Assembly (NCBI GenBank): GCA_963720515.1
Contig: OY970397.1
Span: forward strand, 2,046,001 to 2,110,000
DNA from: G963720515 sp963720515
GTDB lineage: Bacteria > Actinomycetota > Thermoleophilia > Gaiellales > Gaiellaceae
Direction of reading: 5' to 3'
Length of the DNA: 64,000 nucleotides
Notes under the pieces: generated by a model
Seen by the model: the letters and a program-made list of their open reading frames with translations, nothing else
Database searches by the model: none
Told to the model about the DNA's origin: nothing
Made by a program: the position numbers and the translations under genes
Shown here: one piece after another, positions 1 through 8,676 of the stretch
How positions within the stretch are numbered: position 1 is the stretch's first letter
How the letters are laid out: the number at the start of each line of letters is the position of its first letter

Positions 1-1095
1 GGCAGCGCGGTCCCCACGCAGCTGATCCTCGTGCCGATGCTCTTCGTGCTCCCGGTGGGCATGGTGCCCCTGGTCGTCGCGCTCGCGATCGCCGCCGCGA
101 GCCTCGTGGACGTGACGCGCGGCCGGCTCCACCCGGAGCGGATCGCGCTGCACGTCGGGAACGCCTGGCACGCAGTCGGGCCCGCCCTGGTGCTCGGGAT
201 CGCAGGCGAGGGCCCACCCTCCATGTCGCAGCTCCCGCTCTACGCGGTCGCGCTCGGCGCCCAGTTCGCCTTTGACTTCGCCGTGCCCGCGCTCCGCGAA
301 TGGAGCGTGCTCCGCGTTCCGCCCCGGCTCCACCTTCGCCAGATGGCGTCGGTCTGGGTCATCGACGCGGGCCTCGCGCCGATGGGCCTCGCCGTCGCGT
401 TCGCGGCGGTCGAGTCCCCGTGGGCGGTGCTGCTCGCCCTTCCCTTGATCTTCCTGCTCGGGGTGTTCTCACGCGACCGCCGCGTCCGGATCGACTCCGA
501 GCTCGAGCTCCGTGACGCCTACCGCGGCACCGTGTTCCTGCTCGGCGACGTGGTCGAGGCCGACGACGAGTACACGGGCGCGCACTCGCGCGACGTCGTG
601 GACCTCACGCTGGCCGTCGCCGACGAGCTCGGGCTGTCGGTGCGCGAACGCCGCGATGCCGAGTTCGCCGCGCTCCTCCACGACGTCGGCAAGGTGCGGA
701 TCCCGAAGGACATCATCAACAAGCCCGGCTCGCTGACCCCCGAGGAGCGCCAGATCATCGAGACGCACACGGTCGAGGGGGAGCGCATGCTGCATCGCGT
801 CGGCGGCCTGCTCGGCGACATCGGGCGGATCGTCCGCTCGTGCCACGAGCGCTGGGACGGCACCGGCTACCCCGACGGGCTGGCCGGCGAGGAGATCCCG
901 CTCGTAGCGAGGATCGTCTCCTGCTGCGACGCCTACAACGCGATGACGACCGACCGCTCGTACCGGAAGGCGCTCTCGCGGGACGAGGCGATGGCGGAGC
1001 TGGTCAAGAACCGCGGAACGCAGTTCGACCCGGCGGTCGTGGACGCGCTCCTCGAGTCCGAAAACGTCGCCGGCCGCGCCGCCGCCGCCGCGTAG
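1..1095 (+). CDS. HD-GYP domain c-di-GMP phosphodiesterase-like protein (5' truncated)
   Basis: The reading frame is open to the window edge, so the N-terminus is missing; the first internal start is GTG at 31. The N-terminal half is hydrophobic with several predicted membrane segments (roughly the first 150 residues). A cytoplasmic HD-GYP domain follows. The HD motif LLHDVGK is near residue 215 (counted from the GTG) and the extended GYP signature HERWDGTGYPDGL is near residue 271. HD-GYP proteins typically hydrolyse cyclic di-GMP, so a membrane-linked signalling role is inferred; the sensor input is unknown. The C-terminus ends in an alanine tail. The stop codon abuts the first of three GCAACAG palindromes. 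Confidence 0.85.
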   Translation, partial: GSAVPTQLILVPMLFVLPVGMVPLVVALAIAAASLVDVTRGRLHPERIALHVGNAWHAVGPALVLGIAGEGPPSMSQLPLYAVALGAQFAFDFAVPALREWSVLRVPPRLHLRQMASVWVIDAGLAPMGLAVAFAAVESPWAVLLALPLIFLLGVFSRDRRVRIDSELELRDAYRGTVFLLGDVVEADDEYTGAHSRDVVDLTLAVADELGLSVRERRDAEFAALLHDVGKVRIPKDIINKPGSLTPEERQIIETHTVEGERMLHRVGGLLGDIGRIVRSCHERWDGTGYPDGLAGEEIPLVARIVSCCDAYNAMTTDRSYRKALSRDEAMAELVKNRGTQFDPAVVDALLESENVAGRAAAAA

Positions 1096-1110
1096 CAACA
1101 GACTGGTTGC
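1095..1110. repeat. Degenerate copy of the GCAACAG palindrome
   Basis: GCAACAGACTGGTTGC starts on the last base of the HD-GYP stop codon. It resembles the perfect palindromes at 1490 and 1576 but carries one extra G. An AAGGTC tail follows, similar to the AAGTC/AGGTC tails of the other two copies. Confidence 0.5.
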
Positions 1111-1172
1111 AAGGTCAGAAACGGCGCGAATTCATCGCACACGCGTGATTCGGCCGGCGCGATGCTCAAGGG

Positions 1173-1469
1173 GTGACGGTCTCCGCGCCTCGAATCGATC
1201 CGCGCCTGGTTGCGGCGCTGGAGCGGCTCGATCACCGGCGGATCCCGATCGCTGACACGCACCGAGCGCTCGGTGAGGTGGCAGACCACCTCCACGTCCC
1301 GCGGCCGAGCTACCAACAGGTGCGCGTTCTCGTCCACGCGTACCGCGAGCGGCGCGGCCGGAGTCCGTCCATGGGCCAAGTGCTCCTCGAGATCTCGTTC
1401 CGGCTCCGGCCCCCGGGCGACGCGATGCTGAAGGCGCTCGATCTCCTCCCCGACCCGCCGCGCGGGTGA
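1173..1469 (+). CDS. Small protein of unknown function
   Basis: 98 residues from a GTG start. I do not recognise a family. The sequence is rich in Arg and hydrophobic helices, and the segment around residues 43-75 (VPRPSYQQVRVLVHAYRERR and onward) could be a small helical DNA-binding fold, but this is speculation. The gene lies alone between palindromic repeats (1095, 1490, 1576), which would suit an autoregulated regulator. Coding potential is supported mainly by the intact frame and by a position free of any competing gene. Confidence 0.5.
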   Translation: MTVSAPRIDPRLVAALERLDHRRIPIADTHRALGEVADHLHVPRPSYQQVRVLVHAYRERRGRSPSMGQVLLEISFRLRPPGDAMLKALDLLPDPPRG

Positions 1470-1487
1470 TCCGCCTCCGAACTCGCT

Positions 1488-1515
1488 TTGCAACAGACTG
1501 TTGCTAAGTCGTGGG
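1488..1515. repeat. 28-bp repeat with perfect GCAACAG-A-CTGTTGC palindrome (copy 2)
   Basis: Seven-base arms GCAACAG and CTGTTGC surround one central base. A TAAGTCGTGGG tail follows. The whole 28-bp unit recurs 86 bp downstream with two substitutions. Confidence 0.7.
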
Positions 1516-1573
1516 GCGACCGATGGGGAACGGTCGGCTGGTGCTAGCTGAACGCCCCCTGGAGCCCTTGGGC

Positions 1574-1601
1574 TTGCAACAGTCTGTTGCTAGGTCGTGG
1601 G
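1574..1601. repeat. 28-bp repeat with perfect GCAACAG-T-CTGTTGC palindrome (copy 3)
   Basis: Same orientation as the copy at 1488, including the tail TAGGTCGTGGG. It overlaps the last codons and the stop codon of lipB, which lies on the opposite strand. Confidence 0.7.
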
Positions 1602-2303
1602 AGCCAGGCGCTCGTGGGTCGGCTGCGGCCAGAGGTCCGGCCCTGACTCGGCCGGGAGCGCTTCGAGGCGCAGGTCGAAGATCTCCTCGAGCGCGGCCGT
1701 GGCCGCCGGGCGCACCTCGTCGACCGTGACCGTGCGTCCGGCCTCGCGCGCGAGCGTCGTGAACGCTGCATCCTCGAGGCCGCAGGCCGTGATCCATTCC
1801 GTGAACGGCGCCGGGTCGAGGTCGACGTTCAGCGCGTAGCCATGCGTCGTCACCCAGCGCGAGATGTGGACGCCGATCGAGCAGATCTTCCGGGGCGGCG
1901 ACTCGAGCCAGACGCCGGTCAGGCCCTCGATTCGCGTCGCCTCGACGTCGAACCCGGCGAGCGTGCGGATGACCGACTCCTCGAGGTCGCGGCAGTAGCG
2001 CTTGACGTCGCGGCCGTGCCGGTTGAGGTCGAAGATCGGATAGGCGACGAGCTGGCCCGGGCCGTGGAACGTGGACTTCCCGCCGCGGTTCGTCTCCACG
2101 ACCTCGACCTCGGCGCTCTCCGGCACATGCAGCTCGCCGTCGTCGGTGCGCCGGCCGAGTGTCACGACGGGCGCGTGCTCGAGGAGCACGACCGTGTCGG
2201 GGATCGCGCCCTGTGAGACGGCCGCGGCCAGCGAGCGCTGGAGATCCCACGCCTCCATGTACGGCGTCACGCCGAGGTTCAAGAGATACGCGGGCCGCGC
2301 CAC
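1590..2303 (-). CDS. lipB: Octanoyltransferase LipB
   Basis: 237 residues, the usual LipB size, from a GTG start. LipB moves octanoyl groups from acyl carrier protein to lipoyl domains, the first step of de novo protein lipoylation in the cytoplasm. Signature RGGKSTFHGPGQLVAYPI is near residues 73-90. The catalytic Lys is in RKICSIGVHI and the catalytic Cys in TACGLED near residue 175. It lies 35 bp downstream of the E2 gene on the same strand, so it probably shares the operon whose E2 it would lipoylate. lipA is not in the window. The 3' end runs into a GCAACAG repeat. Confidence 0.93.
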   Translation of the reverse strand: MARPAYLLNLGVTPYMEAWDLQRSLAAAVSQGAIPDTVVLLEHAPVVTLGRRTDDGELHVPESAEVEVVETNRGGKSTFHGPGQLVAYPIFDLNRHGRDVKRYCRDLEESVIRTLAGFDVEATRIEGLTGVWLESPPRKICSIGVHISRWVTTHGYALNVDLDPAPFTEWITACGLEDAAFTTLAREAGRTVTVDEVRPAATAALEEIFDLRLEALPAESGPDLWPQPTHERLAPTT

Positions 2304-2338
2304 GACCTCAGCCTAGTCCCGGTCGAACGAGCCGCGGG

Positions 2339-3739
2339 CTAGTACGACGCTTCATCCCAGGTCTCCAGGCGCTGCCTGAGATCCCTGAGGAAGCGGCCGG
2401 CGTAGGCGCCGTCCACGAGGCGGTGGTCGTACGTGAGCGTCAGGTTCATGATCGGCCGGATCGCGATCACGTCCTGGCCCATCTCGTCCTGGATCACCCA
2501 CGGGCGCTTCACGACCGCGTACGTGCCGAGGATGCCCGACTGCGGCTGCGAGATGACGGGCGTCCCGTGGAACGTGCCGTAGCCGCCCGGGTTCGTGATC
2601 GTGAACGTGCCGCCGGCGACCTCGTCCGGGAGGAGCTTCTTGTCACGTGCGCGGGCGGCGAGGTCGACGACGCCCTTCGCGATCCCGAGCAGGTTCAGCG
2701 TCTCCGCGTTCTTCAGCACCGGGACGATGAGGCCCTTGCCGTCGGTGAGCTCGACCGCAAAGCCGAGATTCACGAACGGGCGGGTGACGATCTGCCCGTC
2801 GCGGATCTCGCCGTTGACCCACGGGTAGTCCTTGAGCGTCTCGACCGTGGCGCGCGCGACGAACGCGAGGTACGTCGGGTTCACGCCGTAGGCCGCCTGG
2901 TACTCCTTCTTCAGCTTCTCGCGGATCGCGACGACCCTCGACATGTCCACCTCGATCGCCGAGGTGACGTGCGCGGAGGTGTCGAGCGAGCGGCGCATGT
3001 GCTCGGCGATGCCCCGGCGCATCGCGGACATCGGCTCGAACTGCTCGCCTTCCTGTGCCACCGGCGCGGGAGCCGCCGCCGGGGCGGGTGCAGCCGCTGC
3101 GGGAGCCGGCGTTGCCGGAGCCGGAGCTTCGGGCGTCGTGGGCGCAGGCGCAGCCTGCGCTCCTCCGGACTCGATGAACGCGAGGATGTCCTTCTTCGTC
3201 ACGCGGCCGCCGCGGCCGGTGCCGGAAACCTGTGTCGGATCCACGTTGTTCTCGGCCGCGATGCGTGCGACGACGGGCGAAACGAACGTCTTCTCGCCGC
3301 CGCCGTTCACCGGCGCGGGCGCGGGCTCGGTGGGTGTGGGCGCAGCCGCGGGCTCGGGGGCAGGGGCCGGAGCGGGCGCCTCCTCGGCGACCGCGGTCTC
3401 GCCGTCGGCGCTCGAGGCGGCCTCGGTCTCCTCGGCGGCCTGGGCGGTCGCGGGCTCGGGCGGGGTCTCCGCCGGCGCGACCTCGGCGCCCTCGGGCGCG
3501 ATGACCGCGAGCCGGGTGCCGACGTCGACCGTCTCGCCCTCCTGGACGAGGATCTGCTGTACGACGCCGGTGGCCGGGCTCGGCACCTCGGTGTCCACCT
3601 TGTCGGTGGAGATCTCGAGGAGCGGCGCATCGGCCTCGATCGTCCCGCCCTCCTGCACGAGCCACTTCGTGATCGTCCCCTCGGAGACGGAGACGCCCAT
3701 CTGGGGCATCACCACGTCCACTGCCGTCTGTGTCGCCAT
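2339..3739 (-). CDS. Dihydrolipoamide acyltransferase (E2) of a 2-oxoacid dehydrogenase complex
   Basis: 466 residues, ATG start. Domain order: N-terminal lipoyl domain (about residues 5-80, lipoyl-lysine in EISTDKVDTEVPSP), a long Ala/Pro/Glu linker, a peripheral subunit-binding domain (about 150-190, VSGTGRGGRVTKKDILAFIE), a second Ala/Pro linker, and the catalytic acyltransferase domain. The active-site motif YDHRLVDG is close to the C-terminus. It accepts the acyl group made by E1 and passes it to CoA. E1beta starts 5 bp upstream on the same strand. Substrate (pyruvate or branched-chain 2-oxoacids) cannot be fixed from sequence alone. No E3 gene is nearby. Confidence 0.93.
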   Translation of the reverse strand: MATQTAVDVVMPQMGVSVSEGTITKWLVQEGGTIEADAPLLEISTDKVDTEVPSPATGVVQQILVQEGETVDVGTRLAVIAPEGAEVAPAETPPEPATAQAAEETEAASSADGETAVAEEAPAPAPAPEPAAAPTPTEPAPAPVNGGGEKTFVSPVVARIAAENNVDPTQVSGTGRGGRVTKKDILAFIESGGAQAAPAPTTPEAPAPATPAPAAAAPAPAAAPAPVAQEGEQFEPMSAMRRGIAEHMRRSLDTSAHVTSAIEVDMSRVVAIREKLKKEYQAAYGVNPTYLAFVARATVETLKDYPWVNGEIRDGQIVTRPFVNLGFAVELTDGKGLIVPVLKNAETLNLLGIAKGVVDLAARARDKKLLPDEVAGGTFTITNPGGYGTFHGTPVISQPQSGILGTYAVVKRPWVIQDEMGQDVIAIRPIMNLTLTYDHRLVDGAYAGRFLRDLRQRLETWDEASY

Positions 3740-3744
3740 AGGGC

Positions 3745-4719
3745 CTAGTACTCCGCCAGCTCTCTCAGGCCTGCGACGACGTCGTCGACCTGCGGGATGT
3801 ACGCCTTCTCGAGCGGCGGCGAGAACGGCACCGGTGTGTCCGGCGCGGTGACGCGCTTGACGGGCGCGTCGAGATCCTCGAACGCCTCCTCGGTGATCGT
3901 CGCCGAGATCTCGGCGCCGAAGCCGCCGGTGCGGGTGTCCTCGTGGAGCACCATGACCTTGGACGTCTTCTTCACCGATGCGAGCACCGCGTCACGGTCC
4001 CACGGGAGGATCGTCCGCAGGTCGATGACCTCGACCGAGACGCCGTCGGAGTCGAGCGTCTGCGCGGCCTCCTCGGCGGTGTAGACCATCGCGCCCCAGG
4101 TGACGACGGAGATGTCCGACCCTTCGCGGGCGATGCGCGCCTCGCCGAAGGGCACCGTGTAGCGCTCTTCCGGCACCTCGTCCTTGATGCGGCGGTAGAG
4201 GTGCTTGTGCTCGAAGTAGAGAACCGGGTTCGGATCCTCGATCGCGCTCGTCAGGAGGCCCTTGGCGTCGGCGGGCGTGGCCGGGCAGACGCACTTGAGG
4301 CCGGGGATGTGCGCGAAGCTCGACTCCGGGTTCTGCGAGTGGAACGGGCCGCCCGAGAAGCCGCCGCCGGACGGGAGCCGGACGACGATCGGGATCGGCG
4401 TGCCCGCGCGGTAGAACTGCTTGGCCGCGACGGTGACGAGGTGGTCCCACGCGCACGAGATGAAGTCCGCGAACTGCATCTCCGCGACGGGGCGGAGGCC
4501 CATCATCGCGGCGCCCGTGCAGCTGCCGACGATCGCGGTCTCGGAGAGCGGCGCGTCGATCACGCGCCACGGGCCGAACTCCTCCTGGAAGCCCTGCGTC
4601 ACCTTGAACGCGCCGCCGTAGACGCCGACGTCCTCGCCGATCACGTACACGCGCTTGTCGCGCTGCATCTCCTGACGGAGGCTGTCGGAGATCGCCTGGA
4701 GGTAGGTCTTGACGGCCAT
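3745..4719 (-). CDS. 2-oxoacid dehydrogenase E1 component, beta subunit
   Basis: 324 residues, the normal length for E1beta. It starts MAVKTYLQAISDSLRQEM and carries GEDVGVYGGAFKVTQGF and the transketolase C-terminal domain (LRTILPWDRDAVL). It forms the alpha2beta2 thiamine-diphosphate decarboxylase with the product of the upstream gene. The start codon shares one base with the E1alpha stop (TAATG), implying translational coupling. Annotated in relatives as pyruvate or 2-oxoisovalerate dehydrogenase. Confidence 0.93.
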   Translation of the reverse strand: MAVKTYLQAISDSLRQEMQRDKRVYVIGEDVGVYGGAFKVTQGFQEEFGPWRVIDAPLSETAIVGSCTGAAMMGLRPVAEMQFADFISCAWDHLVTVAAKQFYRAGTPIPIVVRLPSGGGFSGGPFHSQNPESSFAHIPGLKCVCPATPADAKGLLTSAIEDPNPVLYFEHKHLYRRIKDEVPEERYTVPFGEARIAREGSDISVVTWGAMVYTAEEAAQTLDSDGVSVEVIDLRTILPWDRDAVLASVKKTSKVMVLHEDTRTGGFGAEISATITEEAFEDLDAPVKRVTAPDTPVPFSPPLEKAYIPQVDDVVAGLRELAEY

Positions 4720-5765
4720 TACTTGTGGTGGGGCGTGTCGAGGTCCTCGACCGAGGCGAACACCCGGTCCGTGACGGTGGAGGGGTCCGGCAGCGGGCTC
4801 TCGTCGGCCAGCGCCATCGCGTCGTTCAGCGTCTTCTTGATCCGGGCCGCGATCTCACCCTCCTCCTCGTCCGTCAGCTCGGCGTTGTCGCGAAGCCACG
4901 TCCGGAACCGCTCGATCGGGTCGTTCTTGGCCCACTCCTCGAACATCTCCTTCGGGACGTACGAGGCGTCGTCGTGCACCGCGTGGCCCTCCATGCGGAG
5001 CGTCATGCACTCGATGAGCGTCGGGCCCTCGCCCGCGCGCGCCTTCTCGATCGCGCGGCGGGACTCGCGGTAGACGGCGAGCACGTCGGTGCCGTCCACG
5101 ACGACGCCCTCGAAGCCGTAGCCCTCCGCCCGGTCGGCGAGGTGCTCGCACGCGTACTCGATGTGCGTCGGCGTGGAGTAGGCCCACTGGTTGTTGTCGC
5201 AGATGAAGACCATCGGGAGCCGGCGCGTGCCGGCGAGGTTCATCGCCTCGTGCACGTCGCCGCGCGCGGAGGCCCCCTCGCCGTACCAGCCGACCGCGAC
5301 GCGTGGCTCCTCCCGGATCCGGAAGGCGAGCGCGCAACCGACCGCGACGGGGAGCATCGCGGGCAGGTGGCTGACCATGGCGATCAGGCCGAGGTTCGAG
5401 TCGGCCATGTGGACGTTCCCGTCCCGGCCGCGCGTCGGCCCGCCCTCGCGGCCCATGTACTGCGCGAAGATCCGCCAGGGCTCGACGCCGCGCGTGACGT
5501 GGACGCCCATGTCGCGGTGAAGCGGCGTGCCGACGTCGTTCGGGCCCATGGCCGTCGCGACACCCACGGCCGCGCCCTCGTTGCCGCGGCCCGTGTAGAA
5601 GGAGCCCGGGATCTTGCCCTGCTTGTAGAGGATGTGGCCGCGCTCCTCGATCGCGCGCGTGACCAGCATGTTGCGGTAGACGGCGAGCAGGTCCTCGCGG
5701 TCGAGGCCCACCTCGCGGACCTCCTTCAACGAGCCGACCGGCTCGGCTTCACGCGCAATCGCCAT
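4719..5765 (-). CDS. 2-oxoacid dehydrogenase E1 component, alpha subunit
   Basis: 348 residues from ATG, with an AGGACAGGA ribosome-binding site. The frame stays open far upstream but nothing there resembles a protein, so this start is chosen. The ThDP-binding segment reads GEGASARGDVHEAMN and then CDNNQWAYS; the usual first motif is GDGA, so Glu replaces Asp here. The phosphorylation-loop region of the family is present (GHAVHDDASYVP). It is the first gene of the operon E1alpha-E1beta-E2-lipB. Confidence 0.92.
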   Translation of the reverse strand: MAIAREAEPVGSLKEVREVGLDREDLLAVYRNMLVTRAIEERGHILYKQGKIPGSFYTGRGNEGAAVGVATAMGPNDVGTPLHRDMGVHVTRGVEPWRIFAQYMGREGGPTRGRDGNVHMADSNLGLIAMVSHLPAMLPVAVGCALAFRIREEPRVAVGWYGEGASARGDVHEAMNLAGTRRLPMVFICDNNQWAYSTPTHIEYACEHLADRAEGYGFEGVVVDGTDVLAVYRESRRAIEKARAGEGPTLIECMTLRMEGHAVHDDASYVPKEMFEEWAKNDPIERFRTWLRDNAELTDEEEGEIAARIKKTLNDAMALADESPLPDPSTVTDRVFASVEDLDTPHHK

Positions 5766-5839
5766 TCCTGTCCTCTCTCCTTGGGCCGACGAGGGCAACT
5801 CTAGCGTCTCGGCCCGGGCCGGTCCGGCAGGATGGACGC

Positions 5840-6118
5840 ATGGGCAAGGCCTCGAACTGGCTGCGCGAGGAGCGCCGGCGAACGCTCGGCGACTGGGTCG
5901 CGTTCTGCCTCGGCTGCGGCCACGCGCAGCGCTACATCGCCGAGGGCGAGGCCGAGCTGCCCGGCGCCTGTCCGCAGTGCGGCGGCGAGCTGCGGGTGCG
6001 CTGCCCGGAGTGCGGCGCGCGGATCGCGTCGATGTTCGCCGTCGAGTGCGAGGAGTGCGGCGGCGAGCTCCGTCCGGCCGCGCCGGGCGGCGTGACCATC
6101 CGCAAGCTCGGGAAGTAG
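5840..6118 (+). CDS. Small double zinc-ribbon protein
   Basis: 92 residues. Four CxxC pairs (CLGC, CPQC, CPEC, CEEC) between residues 30 and 77 would bind two zinc ions. An N-terminal basic helix precedes them. The function is unknown; zinc ribbons of this type usually mediate nucleic-acid or protein contacts. It is divergent from the E1alpha operon and convergent with the ASCH gene 6 bp away. Confidence 0.75.
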   Translation: MGKASNWLREERRRTLGDWVAFCLGCGHAQRYIAEGEAELPGACPQCGGELRVRCPECGARIASMFAVECEECGGELRPAAPGGVTIRKLGK

Positions 6119-6124
6119 CGCGCC

Positions 6125-6499
6125 CTAGCCGGGGTGGAACGCGGAGAAGCCCGGGTGGAGGATCTCCGAGAAGTGGATCGTCGTCACGGTCGTGTCCGAC
6201 GTGACCTCGCGGTTGTAGAGCTGCGAGAGGAACTTGGCCATCTCCTCGGGGCGGCGGATCTCCGGGTTGTCGTGCTCGATCTCGCGCGGAGAGAGCTCGC
6301 CGAGGTTCTTCACCTCGACCTTGTCGATCACCGCGTCGAAGATCCGCTCGCGCGGGCCGAAGCGGGTGCCGACGAGCACCTGGACGACCATGCCCTTCTT
6401 GTACTTCCCGGACTTGTCGCCGAGCCGGATGGTCGCCGTCTTCCTGCGGGAGCGGAGCTGATCCGAGACGATCGGGGAGTAGAAGTTGAGGGCGTACAT
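6125..6499 (-). CDS. ASCH domain protein (putative RNA-binding)
   Basis: 124 residues starting MYALNFYSPIVSDQL. The pattern RSRRKTATIRLGDK followed by GMVVQVLVG and a late DTTVTTIHFSEI strand matches the ASCH/PUA-like beta-barrel seen in short actinobacterial proteins annotated as RNA-binding. The nucleic-acid target is unknown. It stands alone on the minus strand, followed by the zinc-ribbon gene in convergent orientation. Confidence 0.75.
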   Translation of the reverse strand: MYALNFYSPIVSDQLRSRRKTATIRLGDKSGKYKKGMVVQVLVGTRFGPRERIFDAVIDKVEVKNLGELSPREIEHDNPEIRRPEEMAKFLSQLYNREVTSDTTVTTIHFSEILHPGFSAFHPG

Positions 6500-6535
6500 A
6501 GAGGCGATCCGCGCTCACGCGGCGTCCGCGGCATC

Positions 6536-6982
6536 TTAGAGCGTCCGGGCGTCCCCTTCGACTTCCGCGAGGGCGCGCTCGGCCATCTCGCGCTCGCCGC
6601 CGTAGGCAAGGAGCTTCGGCGCCTCGGCGAGCGGCAGCCAGCGCGCCTCGTCCACCTCGATCGCGAACTCGGGGTCGATCGCGCCGAGCCGGCCCCGCTT
6701 CGCGCGCACGAGGAAGAAGCTCACGACCTTGAAGATCCGCTCGCCGTCCCAGGTGTAGACGTACTTCACGTCGCCGAGCTTCGAGACCACGGTGCCCTCG
6801 ATCCCGGTCTCCTCCTCGACCTCGCGCACCGCCGTGGCCGCGGGGTCCTCGCCGGGCGCGATGTTCCCCTTCGGGAGCGCCCAGACGCCGGGCTTGCGGC
6901 CGCGCGGGTGGATCGCGGCGAGGTGCCAGCCGCCGCGCAGCTTCCGGACGACCACGCCGCCTGCGGAGAACTCGCGCCGCAT
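6536..6982 (-). CDS. Nudix hydrolase
   Basis: 148 residues from ATG at 6982. The Nudix box runs from GNIAPGEDP to REVEEETGIEG (about residues 39-61), with all metal-binding Glu residues of REVEEETG present. The preceding REFSAGGVVVRKL strand is typical of the fold. Probable hydrolase of a nucleoside diphosphate derivative; the substrate is not predictable. Divergent from the potassium channel gene. Confidence 0.88.
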   Translation of the reverse strand: MRREFSAGGVVVRKLRGGWHLAAIHPRGRKPGVWALPKGNIAPGEDPAATAVREVEEETGIEGTVVSKLGDVKYVYTWDGERIFKVVSFFLVRAKRGRLGAIDPEFAIEVDEARWLPLAEAPKLLAYGGEREMAERALAEVEGDARTL

Positions 6983-7031
6983 CGCCCGATGGTAGGGCAG
7001 GGTCGGCGTTCGCCAGAGCGAACCATGCGCT

Positions 7032-7463
7032 GTGCCTCGCGAGATCAGCATGCGCCGGGTCCTCGGCAACGAGGCCGGCCTGACCATCCGCCGTGCGGTC
7101 CTGATCATCGCGACCGTGACGACGCTCGTGACGGTCGTCGCGGGCATCCTCATGCGGCAGATCGACAGCGCCAGCTTCGACACGATCGGCCAGGGACTCT
7201 GGTGGGCCGTCCAGACCGTGACGACGGTCGGGTACGGCGACAAGGTGCCAGAGTCGCCCGCCGGGCGCATCCTGGCTGCGATCGTGATGCTGACGGGGAT
7301 CGGGTTCATCACCGTGATCACCGCGTCGGTCACCGCGGCGTTCGTGGAGGCCGCCCGGCGGCGAATGGGACAGGCCGATGCGCATGCGACCATCGTGAAG
7401 CTCGACGACCTCGTCGAGCGGCTCGACCGGATCGAGAAGAAGATCGACGCGCCCAGGCCGTAG
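7032..7463 (+). CDS. Two-TM potassium channel-like protein
   Basis: 143 residues from GTG. Two hydrophobic helices (about residues 19-40 and 80-107) flank a pore loop with the canonical selectivity filter TVGYGD near residue 63. A short cytoplasmic C-terminal tail ends with a charged helix (VERLDRIEKKID). This is the minimal KcsA-like layout without an RCK domain. Probably a membrane tetramer conducting K+. Confidence 0.85.
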   Translation: MPREISMRRVLGNEAGLTIRRAVLIIATVTTLVTVVAGILMRQIDSASFDTIGQGLWWAVQTVTTVGYGDKVPESPAGRILAAIVMLTGIGFITVITASVTAAFVEAARRRMGQADAHATIVKLDDLVERLDRIEKKIDAPRP

Positions 7464-7492
7464 CGCCGGTCGGGCCAGGTAGCGTCGGCGCC

Positions 7493-8656
7493 ATGCGCCG
7501 CCTGCTCCTCGTCGTCGCCGCCGTGGTCGTCGTGGACACGATGCTGTTCGCGGCGCTCACGCCGCTCCTGCCGGACTACGCGGAGGACTTCGGGCTCTCG
7601 AAGACGGGCGCCGGGCTCCTCGTCGCCTCGTATGCGTTCGGCGTGCTCCTCGGCGCCGTGCCGGCTGGGATCGTCGCCTCGCGGGTCGGGCCGAAGCGCG
7701 CGGCGCTCGCGGGGCTTCTCGTGATCGGCGCGGCAAGCCTCGGGTTCGCATTCGCGGACAGCGCATGGACGCTCGGGCTCGCGCGGTTCGCGCAGGGCCT
7801 TGGCAGCGCGCTCTCGTGGGCCGGCGGGCTCTCCTGGCTCATCGCCGCCGCACCGCGCAACCGGCGCGGGGAGATGCTCGGCACCGCGCTCGGCGCCGCG
7901 ATCTTCGGCGCGCTCCTCGGCCCTGTCCTCGGCGGCGTCGCCTCGCTCGTCGGGACGCGGGCCGCGTTCACCGGAGTCGCCGTGATCTCGGTGATCGTCG
8001 TGGCGATCGGGGCCCGCGTCCCGGGCGCGGCGCGGAGCTCGCCGAGCCTCGGCGCGCTCCAGCGGGCGTTCGGCGACCACCGGTTCCTCGGCGGGATGTG
8101 GCTCATGTTCCTCGCCGCGCTCCTCTTCGGGACGATGTCGGTCCTCGCGTCGCTCAAGCTCGACGAACTCGGCTGGGCTGCGATCGGGATCGGCGCGCTC
8201 TTCTTCTGCTCCGCGGGCCTCGAGGCCGTGCTGAACCCGTTCATCGGGCGGATGGCCGACCGGCGCGGGGCGCTCGCGCCGCTCCGGATAGCCCTTCCTG
8301 TCGGGATCACGGTCGCGCTCGCGCTCGGCTGGGCCGACCGCGCCCTGGTCCTCGCCGCGCTCGTCCTCGTCGCCGCCGTCTCGTGGGGCACGTTCTTCAC
8401 GCCCGGCCTCGCGCTCCTCTCGGAAGGCGCCGAGCGGGTCGGCCTCGCGCTCCCGCTCGCCTACGGCGTGATGAACGGCGCGTGGGCGCTCGGCGCGATG
8501 GCGGGGCCCGCGCTCGGCGGCCTGCTCGGCGAGACGGTCGGCGATCCGGTCGCCTACAGCCTCGGCGCGCTGGCCTGCGCTGTCACGCTTCTCGGCGTCA
8601 TCCGCGCCTCCCAGAGCGTCGGCACTCTCGGTGCGAGAGTGCCAGAACATTCCTGA
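7493..8656 (+). CDS. Major facilitator superfamily transporter
   Basis: 387 residues, about 12 hydrophobic segments. The conserved cytoplasmic loop 2-3 motif appears as GIVASRVGPKRA, and a repeat of it at mid-protein reads GRMADRRGAL. The substrate is unknown; the drug/sugar exporter subgroup is the closest feel. A TAGCGT box ends 7 bases before the ATG, consistent with a leaderless transcript. The last codons overlap the first CIRCE operator of groESL. Confidence 0.88.
   Translation: MRRLLLVVAAVVVVDTMLFAALTPLLPDYAEDFGLSKTGAGLLVASYAFGVLLGAVPAGIVASRVGPKRAALAGLLVIGAASLGFAFADSAWTLGLARFAQGLGSALSWAGGLSWLIAAAPRNRRGEMLGTALGAAIFGALLGPVLGGVASLVGTRAAFTGVAVISVIVVAIGARVPGAARSSPSLGALQRAFGDHRFLGGMWLMFLAALLFGTMSVLASLKLDELGWAAIGIGALFFCSAGLEAVLNPFIGRMADRRGALAPLRIALPVGITVALALGWADRALVLAALVLVAAVSWGTFFTPGLALLSEGAERVGLALPLAYGVMNGAWALGAMAGPALGGLLGETVGDPVAYSLGALACAVTLLGVIRASQSVGTLGARVPEHS
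8619..8645. promoter_or_regulatory. CIRCE operator 1 (HrcA site)
   Basis: TCGGCACTC, nine bases, GAGTGCCAG: the inverted repeat of CIRCE (consensus TTAGCACTC-N9-GAGTGCTAA), with the core GCACTC/GAGTGC intact. It lies inside the 3' end of the MFS gene, 69 bp upstream of the second copy. Confidence 0.85.
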
Positions 8657-8676
8657 TCGGCGCTCGCTTGCTTGTG

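Noticed and set aside
2159..3748. 529-codon plus-strand frame opposite the E2 gene, rich in Arg, Gly and Asp
   Set aside because: It is the antisense of the Ala/Pro-rich E2 gene. High GC keeps opposite frames open. No family features.
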